This document shows positions 39,952 through 51,589 of a stretch of 64,000 nucleotides of DNA, one piece after another. The notes beneath the pieces were generated by a model, which was not told the DNA's origin, searched no databases, and worked only from the letters and a program-made list of their open reading frames with translations. The translations under genes and the position numbers were made by a program. Positions within the stretch are counted from its first letter, which is position 1. Every line of letters starts with the position of its first letter. The stretch covers positions 124,001 to 188,000 of the forward strand of contig WION01000005.1 in assembly GCA_015039365.1 (NCBI GenBank), in the 5' to 3' direction. This stretch comes from Amanita rubescens. Lineage: Eukaryota > Basidiomycota > Agaricomycetes > Agaricales > Amanitaceae.

Positions 39952-41372
39952 TTACAATAGCTCAAAATCCCTTGCAATCACGTCCTGCAGTCCTTCTTGT
40001 TCACCAATGTGGTTGTGTCCTCCCACCAATGTTTTGACTAATGTCACGGACCTACCAGACCTAACCCTTCTTACCGTACCAAATTTGGGTACGACCAATG
40101 TCTCTACAATGGCTTTCCGTTTCAGTGATCGATGTTTTTGCTGACGCGCAAGATCGCTCCATTGCTCCGTCGTCAAAGATAGGGGTTGCTCAGGCATGTC
40201 AACCTTTGGCAGTAAGGGCTCAAGAAAGGCGTCGAAAAGAACATCCGAATGGGTGTGAGGGATGTCCCAGTCGTCTTTCGCATGTGCAATGAGCACAGGA
40301 GATTTGATATCCTAAGCAGTTGTTCGACAGGCGTTTCCGATGATGTTGGGGATGACAGACGCACCGAAACGGCATTCAAAGTATCAAATTTGTGGCGCAA
40401 TGTTCTAGAGATAATCTCTACAAACGGCATGACATAAACCTTTGGCTTCATGACATTTGCACTCACTGGAAGCCCATGGTATCGTAGATACAGGCTTCAG
40501 GAGCGGGAGTACTCCAAAAATACGATATGTATTCAATAGCTCTCGAATGCTCGAAAATGGCTATGAAAGGCGTCAATGAAGCGCATGACGTTCCGAGAAA
40601 AGACCTACAGCCAATAATACTACACCCCGGCAAGCGAGGCCTTCGGCGTCCAACTTCGCGACAAGTTGCGATGCCACTCCCGTCCCGAGGCTATGCCCGA
40701 TGATCAATACATTCTCTGCTTTTGCTCCATTTGAAAGGAGCCAGTCAAACGCAGCTCTGCCATCCTGCATCAAGCCGTCTTCGCTTGGAGTACCGGTGCT
40801 GTCTGCGAATCCACGGTAGTCAACAGCAAGTACATTGGCACCCAAACGCGACGCGAAGGCCTTGTAATATCGTATACGGACGTTGAAAGCACGCGTCGCG
40901 GCATTACCGTGGAGGAATAAAATAGTTGGATTGTTCTGAAGCGCAGCGCCTATATGATTCTGCGGCTCCAAAGGCGCAGATGCCAGCGAGCAATAGTATT
41001 TGTCCGACATGATAAACCATGCTCCTAACGTCTCGTTATCGGATGTAGCAATTTTCAGGCTAATCGTCTTGTTGGCTGAATCTGTGTTACTGACAGTAAG
41101 GCTATGGAACACATGTTCTCACGGGCAAGGCCATATTTCTCCGGATGATCAAAATCGGCGAACAAGGGTAATTTTATAGCATTCAAGTATACGGCACTAG
41201 GTCACTGAGTTGCAAGGCAGATAAAGTTAACGTTGGAAATACGCAACTGTTTCTGTAGAGATGGTGTCATAAAAAGGCCAACCAAGAACACATATATGCC
41301 CCCAAAGATGATCAAATGAAGGTGAGCTCTGAGCAAAAGGCTTTTTGAGGTCTTCTTCATCGTCGGATTCAT
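39952..41372 (-). CDS. ABHD12: ABHD12-like alpha/beta-hydrolase (membrane serine lipase)
   Basis: ABHD12/Bem46-type hydrolases are membrane-anchored serine hydrolases; animal ABHD12 cleaves lysophosphatidylserine. The start at 41372 gives a hydrophobic anchor (LHLIIFGGIYVFLVGLF). Further along are YLNAIKLPLF, the oxyanion-type FLHGNAATR, VDYRGFADSTG and the nucleophile elbow GHSLGTG. Later come LIAHAKDDWDIP, carrying the acid, and GGHNHIG, carrying the His. All splice joins keep frame, including a 47-nt intron beginning at the GTGAGA after YGLAP. There is no frame break. It is divergent from BOR1 (271 bp between starts) and only about 40 bp downstream of the phytochrome start codon, on the same strand. 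Confidence 0.92.
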
Positions 41373-41643
41373 GAAGGCGCTGCTAAGAGCTTAGCTCTGG
41401 CAGCCCGACTCTCACGGCATCGCTGCGGATTGCCGAGCGGGCCGAGCGGGCCGAAGACTGCGGGTATTCATTTCATATTGACACGTTTTCAGCTGTTTTC
41501 AGTACTGGGTGACTACTTGATCATTTGATGGTGTACCTTCCGTTAGTATTACTTATGGGCACACGTCACTTTCATTCTTGTACTTTAAGACATACGGATT
41601 ATGCTCGCGACCCGTGGCAAATGAGATTACTTGAATATAAGTA
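41373..41643. promoter_or_regulatory. Shared intergenic region of ABHD12-like gene and BOR1
   Basis: 271 bp between divergent starts. It holds a short GC-rich tandem motif, GCCGAGCGG, repeated near 41433-41452. Regulatory meaning is unknown. Confidence 0.35.
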
Positions 41644-43825
41644 ATGACGGAAATTCGTGAACCATCGGCTCCAAGTTATGTAATGCCACTGGTAGAGTCC
41701 GCCATATCGTCAACGGTGTATTCAACCACCGGTCCCCCTCCTTCGCAGACCAAACCTTTCGGTTGGGTTAAGGGCCTGGGCGCTGGCATCAGACGAGACA
41801 TTCGCGCAAGAGCTCCTTACTACGTCAGTGACTGGACTGATGCTTGGAACTATAGAGTTATCCCTGCCACTGCTCTGATCTTTTTCGCAAATTATGTTCC
41901 TACTGTTTTTTCGCTCTATGTGCTTACTGACATGAACAAAATTACAGTGTGCTCCCTGGGATCGCATTCTCTTTGGATTTAATTGAAACTACGAAACAAT
42001 ATGGCGTTGCTGAAGTGCTCATTGCCTCCTTCATGGCTGGCTTCATCTTCTCAGTATTTGGTGCTCAGCCTCTGACGATCGCCGGAGTAACTGGTGCGTG
42101 ATGTCAGATTAGATTAGTCTACAAAGAGTTGAAAAGGGATCCAGGACCTATCACCGTTTTTAATAAAACGGTATATGATATACTTAGCAAGGACCCAAAT
42201 CCACCCATTTATTTACACTTTATCGGGTGGGTTTACCTATGGGCCGCGATGTTCCACTGGGTGAGCGCATTATTGAACTGTAAGTGTCGCGATTTTCGCT
42301 GTTTAAAATCTGCCATTTTAAGCACGACACATCAGGGTGCAACTTTCTGAAATATGTCACCGTATTTTCATGCGACACATTTGGTTTTTATGTGTCTTGG
42401 GTCTATTTGCAATACGGGGTCCAGGTTATTACTCGTCAAGTTGATCGGACGAACGAACTCGGCCTCCTAGCTTCCACCATCCTGGCTATATTGATGCTCG
42501 TGACGTGTTTCCTCTTTCAGTCTCTCGCGAAGTCGAGCTATTTTCATCGACATGTTAGACGGTTTTCTCGCAGACTATGGAATGCCCATATCTTTGGTAG
42601 CAGCTTCTGCCATGGCGTATTGGGGTTACCTCCATATTGCAAACCCTTCTACCCTGCCTGTCGGCGGCGCTTTCCAAGCTGCAAATGGTCGGAAGTGGTT
42701 AGTCAGATTCTGGCAGTTGGATGGAAAGTGGGTCGGTATTGCCTTGCCTTTCGGCTTCGTGCTATGGGTCCTCTTTTTCTTCGACCATAATGTATCGGTA
42801 CGTGTTCTTCTCCCTTCTCGTTGCTCGTAAACGGATCAATTGACCGTCATGCATAGTCCCTCATGGCCCAGGGGTCTGAATTTCCCTTAAAAAAACCATC
42901 TGGCTTCCATTACGATTTCTTCCTCCTTGGCATCTGCACCTTCATCGCTGGACTGATTGGCGTTCCTGCGCCAAATGGATTGATACCCCAAGCTCCTATA
43001 CATACAACATCTCTATTGGTCATGGAACGGTCATACAAGAAACATGAAAATGGCGATGGGAAGGGATCAGAAAGGGATCGTTTTGAACGAGATAACGGCG
43101 TCGTCCCGGATGGTGGTTCACCAGATTCTACTTCAGCAGACTGCGAAATTCCTGTAGCTGTGGTTGAGCAGCGCGTTTCTAATCTTGCTCAAGGCGCTTT
43201 ATGTCTCGTCCTCTTGACCGGTCCATTTCTGCAAGTATTAAAGCTGATTCCCCGAGGCAGGTGCATCGTTCACGCTATTCCCTTATTATTAACAATATCC
43301 TCTCAAAGGCGTACTCGCTGGCCTATTGTATGTTTCTTGTATTCTTCAATCCTTTTTTTCTATTGACCGAGGTATAGTTGGTACATGGGTATCGACGCCT
43401 TGCAGGGAAATGGAATCACCAAGAAACTCCTCTGCTTTATCCAGGACAAGCAATTTACACCACGGGACGATCCGCTTCGCAGAGTGCGCAAGTCTCGCAT
43501 ATTGCTTTTTGTCAGCATACAGCTTGTTGCCTTTGGTACAACCTTTGCTGTAACTCAAACCATCGGTATTCTTTTCTTGAGCATCCGTATATTCTTTTCT
43601 TATGATGCTTCTCGCAGCTGCTATTGGTTTCCCCATAATCATCATGCTTCTGATACCTCTACGCGTCCTGATAATTACCCGACTGTCCGTTCGGTGCAGA
43701 AGAGCTGGCTATCCTCGATAGACCTACTGCATCTCCATTCGTCAGCCATTTTTTCTGTGCCTTTCACCCTCTAACACATGCACTCCCTCTAGACCATGGA
43801 ATCCGTAGGAGGATCCCACCCGTAA
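41644..43825 (+). CDS. BOR1: Anion/borate transporter BOR1 (SLC4-like HCO3 transporter family)
   Basis: BOR1 exports borate or related anions across the plasma membrane. Sequence blocks: VLPGIAFSLDLIE, FGAQPLTIAGVTGPITVFN, WCNFLKYVTVFSCDTFGFYV, GRKWLVRFWQL and a large loop. Then GVPAPNGLIPQAPIHT, GLFWYMGIDALQGNGI, AAIGFPIIIMLLIPLR and a final exon ending MESVGGSHP. Several hydrophobic spans fit a polytopic protein. Two +1 changes are placed inside exons: the T4 run at 42563-42566 and 43682-43690. The first splice (around 41899-41946) also does not keep frame as read. The intron after IPRG begins GCAGGT (about 43257), a GC-AG candidate. The last intron has a GTCAGC donor. The stop is at 43823-43825. 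Confidence 0.9.
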
Positions 43826-44412
43826 CCAAGTCTGACTGGCGCCACTCGCCATGCAGATGTGTCACACGTAGATTCCACACCGCTCAGGTGCTCCGGCCTT
43901 TATGCACCTCGCTTTATTGCTATACGATACACATAAAATGCAGAACATTTCTACTTAACTATTATTCATTTTCCTTTCATTGTCGATGCGAAGTTATGTC
44001 TCCCATTTAGATGAGATTGGAACAGAGTTGAAATTTCATCTGCACAGAAAAATTGTTCAACTACCAAAGCGATTGGCTTGTATCAGCTCTCATGCCTACA
44101 GTGTTCGCAACTGCAGTAGTTGCTGTGTAACCATAGAAGACTAACCCTTCAGCTTCATAATCTATGCTGTGCAACAACGGAATAAATATACGCTACGTTC
44201 GCTTGTAGCATGAACCGACGATTTGGTTGCGATAATCACGCCCAACCTGGAGGCAGGAGCCCTCAGGAAGAGAAAGAAAAGGAATCATACCAATAGCTAC
44301 AACATGTGAACATCAGGTAGCAAATCTATCGACTCGCGTGTGACAAGTTGCTGGCAAATTAGATCCTTATTATGAGCTCAAAAAGTTATACGTTACATGG
44401 GATGTGCATTAT
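43826..44412. other. Convergent intergenic region between BOR1 and IWR1
   Basis: No gene is seen. Two convergent 3' untranslated regions are expected here. Confidence 0.4.
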
Positions 44413-45703
44413 CTAAAACAGCTCTTCTGCACGATCATCTTCATCTCGCAAGAATGATTCTTCAAACTCGGAACGCTCGTGAAACTCATCTTTAACGACA
44501 TTAGCCAGGGAGAACGCAATGGACATAGCTACGTACCGCTCGAGTCTTCCTCCTCGTCTGGATAATCATTCTTGTAGTGTTCCTCAGCTAATCGGACGTT
44601 CGCACGTATGAAAAAACCACGAGAGAAGAGGCGACGGACCGTTAGAGTCTACATCTTCTTCATCTTCCAGTTCTGACTCTGACTCCGAATCGTACAGCCC
44701 ATCTTCGTATGATGGAAGCCCTGTCCTAAAGAAAGCAGATTTCAATTGTACAGGGGAAATCATTCCATTAGTACGTACAATGTCGCGACATTGATCTTGT
44801 CGGCCCATTCATCAGTGGCGCCAGGTCGACGGTAGAATATGTCCCAGACGTAATCATCCCCATTACCTGTGGCTGTTTTCGAAGCACCCGCCGATGGTGT
44901 GATGACCTTTTCCTCCTTCTTTGGTTGGCCCGGCGCTGCTCAGTGGTATATCATGCACTCGTAGATGTTTCAGACAAGGTAAGAAAGTGATAACGATTTA
45001 ACGCACAAGATAGATAATCATTCAGCATCGGGAGAAATTTCTCGATTTCAGAATCAATAGCAGAAGGGCGCGCTTTGACGGGCGATGGGATGGCATCATA
45101 CATCTTAAAGTTCGACTTTGCCACGTCTTTCGAAGAGATGACAGTCGGTACTGTTCATGAAACGGTTGGCGATCTCGTCGTACTACGAAACCATTCAAAC
45201 TTACGGCTTTTTGGGACGCGTTTGGGTATGCCTGTTATCGGCTTCATGATCCAGTATCGTATAACGTCGGTTATTATCTTCTCTCCTCTGTCGGGCGACC
45301 GGCGACTTTGGCTTATCAGTCGTCAGGCCGTTACCAGTCTTTGCTTCCCCGATGTTGGAAGCTTCGCGAGCTAATCTAGAGATCTCATCCTATAACATAT
45401 AAGATTGAGACTGAGAACTTTGGCTTGAGTCATCATATGTTCAACGCTAGGCATACCTCGAGGACTTTTTTCATCTTATCGTCCTTCCATGCACCATCCT
45501 CCACCGTTTGTGCGAACTGAAACACGTCCATGCCACCGCGAGATTTCTTCCTTCGGAACGCGCGACTCGACAACTACACATAACATGAGGATAATTAGTT
45601 CGGGGAAAGGGGCGTACATACCCAGCGCATCCAAAGGCTCTTCATTACGCTTGCGTTTGATACGCAAGATCGTGCAAGGAGTGTTGGTAGATTCACGCTG
45701 CAT
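44413..45703 (-). CDS. IWR1: RNA polymerase II nuclear import factor Iwr1 (SLC7A6OS-like)
   Basis: Iwr1 carries assembled RNA polymerase II into the nucleus. Exon 1 (45622-45703, start MQRESTN) contains ILRIKRKRNEEPLDAL, the N-terminal family motif. The next exon contains AFRRKKSRGGMDVFQFAQ and TVEDGAWKDDK. Later exons carry FKMYDAIPSP and EKFLPMLNDYL. Then comes the YDLYY-type core, here DDYVWDIFYRRPGATDEWA, followed by an acidic tail (SESESELEDEEDVD, YPDEEEDSS) ending ...EEL at a stop at 44413. A frame change (+1 or -2) is needed at about 45556-45573 to reach the KKSRGG block. Middle exon borders (44960-45400) are approximate. Confidence 0.85.
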
Positions 45704-46364
45704 CAGTACTTGTGAACCAAGTTCAATTGTGACAGTCACGATAGCACGTGTGTTCTTGGACCAACGGAACTGTTACATTTTCAGCCAACTTCCGTTTGCC
45801 GTCCACTCATACCTTTGCAGGAGCTATATTATTATACACCCATTCACACTGGGCGCATGGTCCGTTGACTCGACGGACCCGCGATGCTATTTGAAGGTAA
45901 TTGCTGTTGAAGTCCAATGTGTCCAGCGTTGTTATTGCTATTCCTATGTTTCCTATTCTAACCAACCTATGCAACTTGCGGGTGTATAAGAGGGCTGTCC
46001 TTAAAACAGCAAAACATCCTCCGGTCTCCCGCCTTGACTACTTCATGTTGTGCTGCATCTTCATATTGCTCTTTCGTTTGGTTCTACCTGCGAAATCCTA
46101 GCAGAATCCGTGGCCATTTTCCGAGATTCTTTAGGATCCGTTTGATATACGAAATGCCCCACACGTCGCAATAGGTTGTCGCGTGGACCTGGCTAGCGCA
46201 GCGTAAGCTCTCGACTCCTCCCACCGCCAGATGATGATAGCATTCTACATGGTTCCATATCCAGATATAATCCCAAAGCCATACCGTTCGTTTATGTATC
46301 TCTTAAGAAGCACTTCCCTAATATATGTACGTATCAATTATTTCATAACAGCCATTGAGATACA
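45704..46364. other. Intergenic region between IWR1 and ureG
   Basis: No gene motif is seen. It should contain the IWR1 promoter and the ureG 3' region. Confidence 0.4.
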
Positions 46365-47456
46365 TTAGTTTTCAGACCCAACAGCACCTGGTGTTCCGGG
46401 ACTACCTGCCATCCTCCACGCTGCCAAGATCAAATTCACGACGTCATCAACGCCTTTGTCTTCCCTAACGCTGGTGAAAAGCGTTGGACCATCACCGCGC
46501 ATCAATTTAGAGTCCCTGTCCATAATTTCCAAAGATGCACCGACGTAAGGTGCAAGATCAATCTATGATATATAGTCACTTCATTATATTGTAATAGCCC
46601 CAGAAAAAATAACCTTATTAATGACTAGTAAGTCTGATTGGGATATGCCAGGACCCCCTTTGCGTGGAATCTTGTCTCCTCCCTGTGTGCCAATTTAGCC
46701 GACGTCAATAATCAAACCAGCTTTGACCCGTACTGAAACATCAATGACATAGATGATGTAATCGGCTAACTCTCTTGAGTAGTTTGCTGCGAGGTTATCG
46801 CCACCACTCTCAACGAAAAGTAGTTGGCAACCATATTTTGCCTGCAATATCTCCAGAGCGCCCATGTTCGCACTTATATCTTCTCGGATGGCCGCATGTG
46901 GACATCCTCCAGTTTCAATAGCAAGTATGCGGGACGGTGGAAGAGCACGGTTCTTTATCAAAAATTCCTGATCCTCAGCGGGTAAAGATGTCGTTCGTCA
47001 CAGTTGCTGAGGAATACCAATTAATTGATGACACACAAGAAGCCAAAGACGCTAACCAATGTTATAGTGCTCCCTGAGCCGCTTGCAAAGCGCGAGAGTC
47101 AGCGCGGTCTTGCCTGAGCCGACAGGTCTAGATAGGTCGCAACATGAGACCGGCGGTACGACGAGTATTAGCAGTCGACAAACCCGCCAATACCAATCGT
47201 GAAACCTCTTTCCTGAAAATCCCGCTTCGAATAATCAGGTAAATCTCGCTCTGCAAATTTGCCTGGGGCGCATCGGGTACTATGACTCGTATTATTATCA
47301 AGTTATCAAAATGTGGTTACCTGGATGGTCGAGGTGCTCATGGGTATGACCGTGCTCTCCTAATCCATGAGAATGAGATATTTCGCCATGTTCGTGCGAG
47401 TGCGACGGCTGAGTCTCTTGAGATGATGAAAGATTATTGATAAACTGCACGTTCAT
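46365..47456 (-). CDS. ureG: Urease accessory GTPase UreG
   Basis: UreG hydrolyses GTP while nickel is loaded into urease. The N-terminus is His-rich ([24 protein letters not shown]), as in fungal and plant UreG, and may bind metal. The P-loop is [11 protein letters not shown], followed by VTNDIFT, then [29 protein letters not shown] and [13 protein letters not shown]. The tail ([16 protein letters not shown]) is typical. The stop is at 46365-46367 and the start at 47454-47456. One +1 change is needed in the GGG (minus-strand CCC) at 46980-46982 to reach [10 protein letters not shown]. Divergent from USB1 with 129 bp between starts. Confidence 0.93.
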
Positions 47457-47585
47457 TTGGGCACAGCGCTGAGCGATCTCCGAGTTGGGAATCCGTAGAG
47501 TATCCGTTATCTCGTGTCACGGTATGATAATCTTTGTAGGGTTAGGGTCAATGCTCTCTAGTGGCCAAGGTCAACTCTCTCCTCA
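47457..47585. promoter_or_regulatory. Shared intergenic region of ureG and USB1
   Basis: 129 bp between divergent start codons; shared promoter function is inferred from spacing only. Confidence 0.4.
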
Positions 47586-48650
47586 ATGAAAAGGGCTTTG
47601 GCAACTTTGCTTGATTATGGCACTTCAGATGAGGACGATGCAAAGGCAGTGGAGGCGGTCCGCCCGCATAAGAAAAGGTATGACTCGAATTTTTGTTCTT
47701 TAAAACTTGACCGGGACATCGGTGAAATTTTTTAGGAAACTTCCAACTCTCTCATCTTCATTGATGGTTCCAGTCCCAATAGACGATCCAGCGCAGCACC
47801 AGGGACGAGTGCGGACGCATCCTCACGTGGAAGGACAATATGCAACACACGTTTATTTATCTCTGCGCTTGAAATCGCAAAGTGCCATGTGCCGATTACT
47901 TCGAGACGTTGTCGCGGAAGCCAAGACGCGCGTTCCATCTCTCCAAGAAGCTTGCAAACTTGAGAGTGAGGGAAATTCTTCCAAGAGCCCAGAACTGCAT
48001 ATTTCATTGTCGCGGCCGATATACTTACGTGCTTATCAGCGGGAAGATTTCAAAAGGGAAGTTATGCGTATCTCAAAACAACAAAAGCCGTACGTGACTC
48101 CATATGTCCCGTGATTGAACTAAGTTGTATCGCAGATTTTCTATGTCGTTTACGACATTCTCCGAACTCGTAAATGATGAACGGACGCGGGTGTTCCTAG
48201 CGGTGGAGATTGGCGCCGGGCATCATGAGGTAAGTAGCAGATGAGGCAATCCATTATGCTCTAATTGGCTATTACAGCTCAAGTCATTGGCGACCGCATT
48301 AGCACCTATCATTCGGCAGCTACGTCAGCAAGGATATTATGAGAACCCCCGATTCCACGCGTCTCTTGCTTGGGCTTTGCTTGATAGGAGTTCGTCCATT
48401 CCGTCTGTCGGAGTAGAAGATACCATCTCAGCTGCTTGGTTCACCCGGGTCCGTGTCTCAACGATCGACGCCTGGGCTTGATATCCCAAACGGCTTTCCT
48501 ACGATAACCCACTTCCCCAAGGATTTGATATCCACGCTGAACGAACGATATAATTCCGCATTAGCATCCACCAAAGTGGGTTTATTTGATGCGGAATCTA
48601 TCACAGTCAAGATTGGTAAAGATACGTTCACGTGGAACATGTCGGGATGA
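47586..48650 (+). CDS. USB1: U6 snRNA phosphodiesterase Usb1 (Mpn1)
   Basis: Usb1 trims the 3' end of U6 snRNA and is a 2H phosphoesterase. Exon 1 starts at 47586 (MKRALATLLDYGTSDEDD). Exon 2 runs from about 47735 and carries the first HxS motif in ELHISLSRP. Exon 3 carries VFLAVEIGAGHHE. Exon 4 (from about 48280) carries the second motif, PRFHASLAWALL. The C-terminus, FPTITHFPKDL to KIGKDTFTWNMSG, matches the family end. A +1 change is needed at about 48440-48470 between AAWFTRV and LDIPNGFP. The length without it is near 300 codons, as expected for fungi. Confidence 0.9.
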
Positions 48651-49804
48651 CGAGATCGATTACCGACCAAGCCCGTCTTTCGCGACCGTCGTTATGTTGG
48701 ATGTGCGCTTTCCATCTACGGAGATCTCGCTTGAAGTCGTCCGGCATATTCCGAAAATACTCCACGGAACAGATGCTAGCTGGCGCCTTGGTATAGTGCC
48801 TTTGGTGGACGGAGCGAATCAACGCCGCCCCGCTTTATGACCGTTGTTTCAGCTCCTTATCAAGACCATTTGATCACGAGGAAGGTGCCCGTTTTAGCTC
48901 ACGCATATGACCTGAGTTGCGCTAGTAGTTGTCTAAATATATCCACGAGTCAGCGAATGCCTGCATTGCCATGCGTCACAGGGCTAGAGCAGGAACGAAC
49001 TAACCGCGAAATTTTGTGTGATTTGATGAGAAAGACATTGCACTGGTGAGTTCATATGAGGCGCTGACTTTTGTGTTTCATGCCTTAATAGCGGAAAAAC
49101 TGTACTGAGCTTGTTACATATTATATGAATTAACGAGCAAACTGGTACGTTACGAGAACTCGCCTAGAAGGTTGCCGGTGTAGATCCGCGGTATATGGTT
49201 TGATTGGAAGTCTGTGCGCGCTTTTGTATACGTGAATGACAAGGTCCACGCACGATAATCTAGGATCAACGATCGGCCCTTCTGTATCCCCCCACCTTCT
49301 TCCCATGTACGTATAGTCGATCTTTCATACCGGGCCGATTTCATAGAATTTGACAGAACCTGCTAAGGATGCATTCCACTCATTTCCTCCAATCTTGACT
49401 CAGTGACGCAGGTGGCAGAATGATCCATGCTCAGACAAAAGGCTGTCTGATCAAGAGCCTTTAGCGCTTATTTGAACCCCGAACGGTATAGATTGAAGTA
49501 TTTGTTGCATGTGATCAAAAGGAGCCCAGCGGACGAAGGCGCGGGAATGCAACAGACGGCGCTCTCTGCCTCTGATGGCCTATAAGGTCTTGTAATGCGG
49601 ATTGCCAAGCCTGGGCAAAAATCCGGGGGTTCGAGCCGGTTCGAATGTAATCAATAAGGAATCCTTCCATTCATCGGTCATCATCGGCAGAGGGACACAG
49701 CGTGATGTGAGGTCAGGGCAAAAATCACACATGCATATGTTCGCCAGGCCTAAGTACCGACCATGGAGTCCTTACAATGAAAGTACAATGCAGGTTAGAG
49801 TATT
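48651..49804. other. Convergent intergenic region without a supportable gene
   Basis: Short open frames at 48586-49049 show no known motif and overlap the USB1 end, so I do not call them. The rest is non-coding by eye. Confidence 0.4.
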
Positions 49805-51589
49805 TTACAAATGGGACTGTGATGCCGGCACAAGAATGATCGCCACATTTCTTCCGCTTCCTGTGGCTTGATCGAACAAATTAATGGCCTCAACTCGTGC
49901 ACCACCACCTTGCTTCTCGGGAATAGCATCAGCCAGTGAATCTCGGGGTCCATCGTTGACCGCTGAAGCCTCCAAATCATCGACCGCCCATTCTTCCTTC
50001 AACCACTGAACTCGGTCTAGGATTATCAAACTTTCTACTAGCGGCCCTATCAGGCAGCGCAGTACATGCAAAATTTCCAGTCGACGCTCTAGCAGCAAGT
50101 CCCGTTTATCAATAGCCGCCGCGGAGAGATCTACGCTCAATTTTTGGCCCGCAGCAGCCAAAAAAGTTCCCCAGTCGGCGTAGGCACTATCCGACAAACG
50201 TCCCAGAAGGCGCAACGTAGGACTTGTCCCTATGCCGATGCCTCTCTCGCTACTATCTCCCGTCCCGAGAGGAGATGCGTCAAAAGTATCTCGCCGACGT
50301 GAAGGAGGAGCCGATGTGGTTTTGGTTTGCAATGACGCTACCGCTGGGTCCGAATCAGCATTTTCTAATTCCAATGATTCGCTCGTCTCTTCTCCGAAAG
50401 CATTTGTCCTTAGTAGTTCTCGACCTAAAAGAGCTCTCCAGACAACTTTACGGATGGATAGGGAGACCGATGAAGTCGCTTTGGGAGACATGAGCCACTG
50501 GGAAGGTATCTGTGTGGCAAGGTTAAACGCAGATGGTGGCAATCTCGGGGCCGCTGGATGTGACGGTGGTTCAGATAGCGACTTGAGCGCCTTTGAGAGC
50601 GGAAAATCTGTATACAGAGTCTGTTAATATTAGCCTATCTCAGTGCGGTGACAAGTAAGATTACCTGTTGGTTTAATCAAATTATAGCAGCACCCGACGA
50701 CGACAGCTCCGGCTAGTCGCCAAGTAGCGCTCCTACGACGAGCAGAATTTACGCAAGCACGTAGTATATCAGGTGTTAGCGAGCCACAGGCGTGCAGAGC
50801 GAGGAAAAGTACTGGATCTGGGTTTCCGTCATCCGCCTCGATTGATGTTTCGCGCACCCAGTCGTCGACAGCGGGTATGAGTGTATCAGGAGTAATATGG
50901 ATAGTTTTGTGAGAGATCGGGGTAGATAGCTTGGCACTGCCCGACGCGCGAAGAGCGCGGCCGACCCGTTCTTCCCATACTTGTGAACCTCTAGTTTGGC
51001 AGTGATCTGAGTCAAGCGCTAGAACGTGCGTCGTTTGTAGATATAGCTTTAGGGTACGAGTCAAGTATCCCTAGAATCAGGATCAGCAAGGTAGGCGATA
51101 AGTTTTATATATCACACACTTGTCCGGCGCCGACATCCACAATCCTGATCCTTTTCCGCTCGATTTTAATATCAGTCAAGTAGCTTCGCTATGTAGGCCA
51201 CCATTCGAGATACCTCGTGCACTTTTTTAGGCGACATGCCTCTATCGTCGATAATTATATCCGAAGTGGAGTAATTATGCATTTCGACGGGTCGGCGAGG
51301 CAATTGAAGACTTTGTATTCCTTGTATAAGCTCGCATAGCTTCTTGGGGGACGCTTCCGTGTGCATGATACGCGCTTCCAGAATTAAAACACTCGCTTAG
51401 TCGAAGCCAGTGACATTGATTGCCCCCCTCCCCTGTGTTATCCTTTACCCAATTCCACCAAGACAGCCAAGAATGAGGGGGTTCAAAATCAATGGCCTTC
51501 CCGATGTCATTCGGATGGATATTCAAAAGAGAAGAAACAATGTCAGTTGTGAGAAGTTGTTGGATGTGGTCCATGCCAAACAAATTCAC
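49805..51589 (-). CDS. METTL25: METTL25-like methyltransferase
   Basis: A putative SAM-dependent methyltransferase of the METTL25/RRNAD1 family; the substrate is not established here. The conserved start of the domain is GMSPKKVHEVSRMVAYI, followed by motif I in VDVGAGQ, spliced to GYLTRTLKLYLQ. Then come ALDSDHCQT, LFLALHACGSLTPD and VVGCCYNLIKPT, and the C-terminus LFDQATGSGRNVAI. Exon borders: the C-terminal exon is about 49805-50612, the middle exon about 50665-51064, and the N-terminal exons lie upstream of 51121. A +1 change is needed at about 51176-51188 (KLL/TDIKIERKR). The true start is uncertain: the frame opening at 51589 has weak family resemblance, and more exons may lie upstream. 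Confidence 0.82.

Noticed and set aside
41140..41200. Apparent frame break in the ABHD12-like gene near GTGAGAACATG
   Set aside because: A 47-nt intron with a good donor and acceptor joins YGLAP to NKTISLKI in frame, so no lesion is needed.
48586..49049. Overlapping open frames on both strands downstream of USB1
   Set aside because: They overlap the USB1 C-terminus or its 3' region and carry no recognisable domain.
49605..49640. tRNA-like T-loop sequence (GGTTCGA twice)
   Set aside because: No matching acceptor, D or anticodon arms could be folded around either copy.
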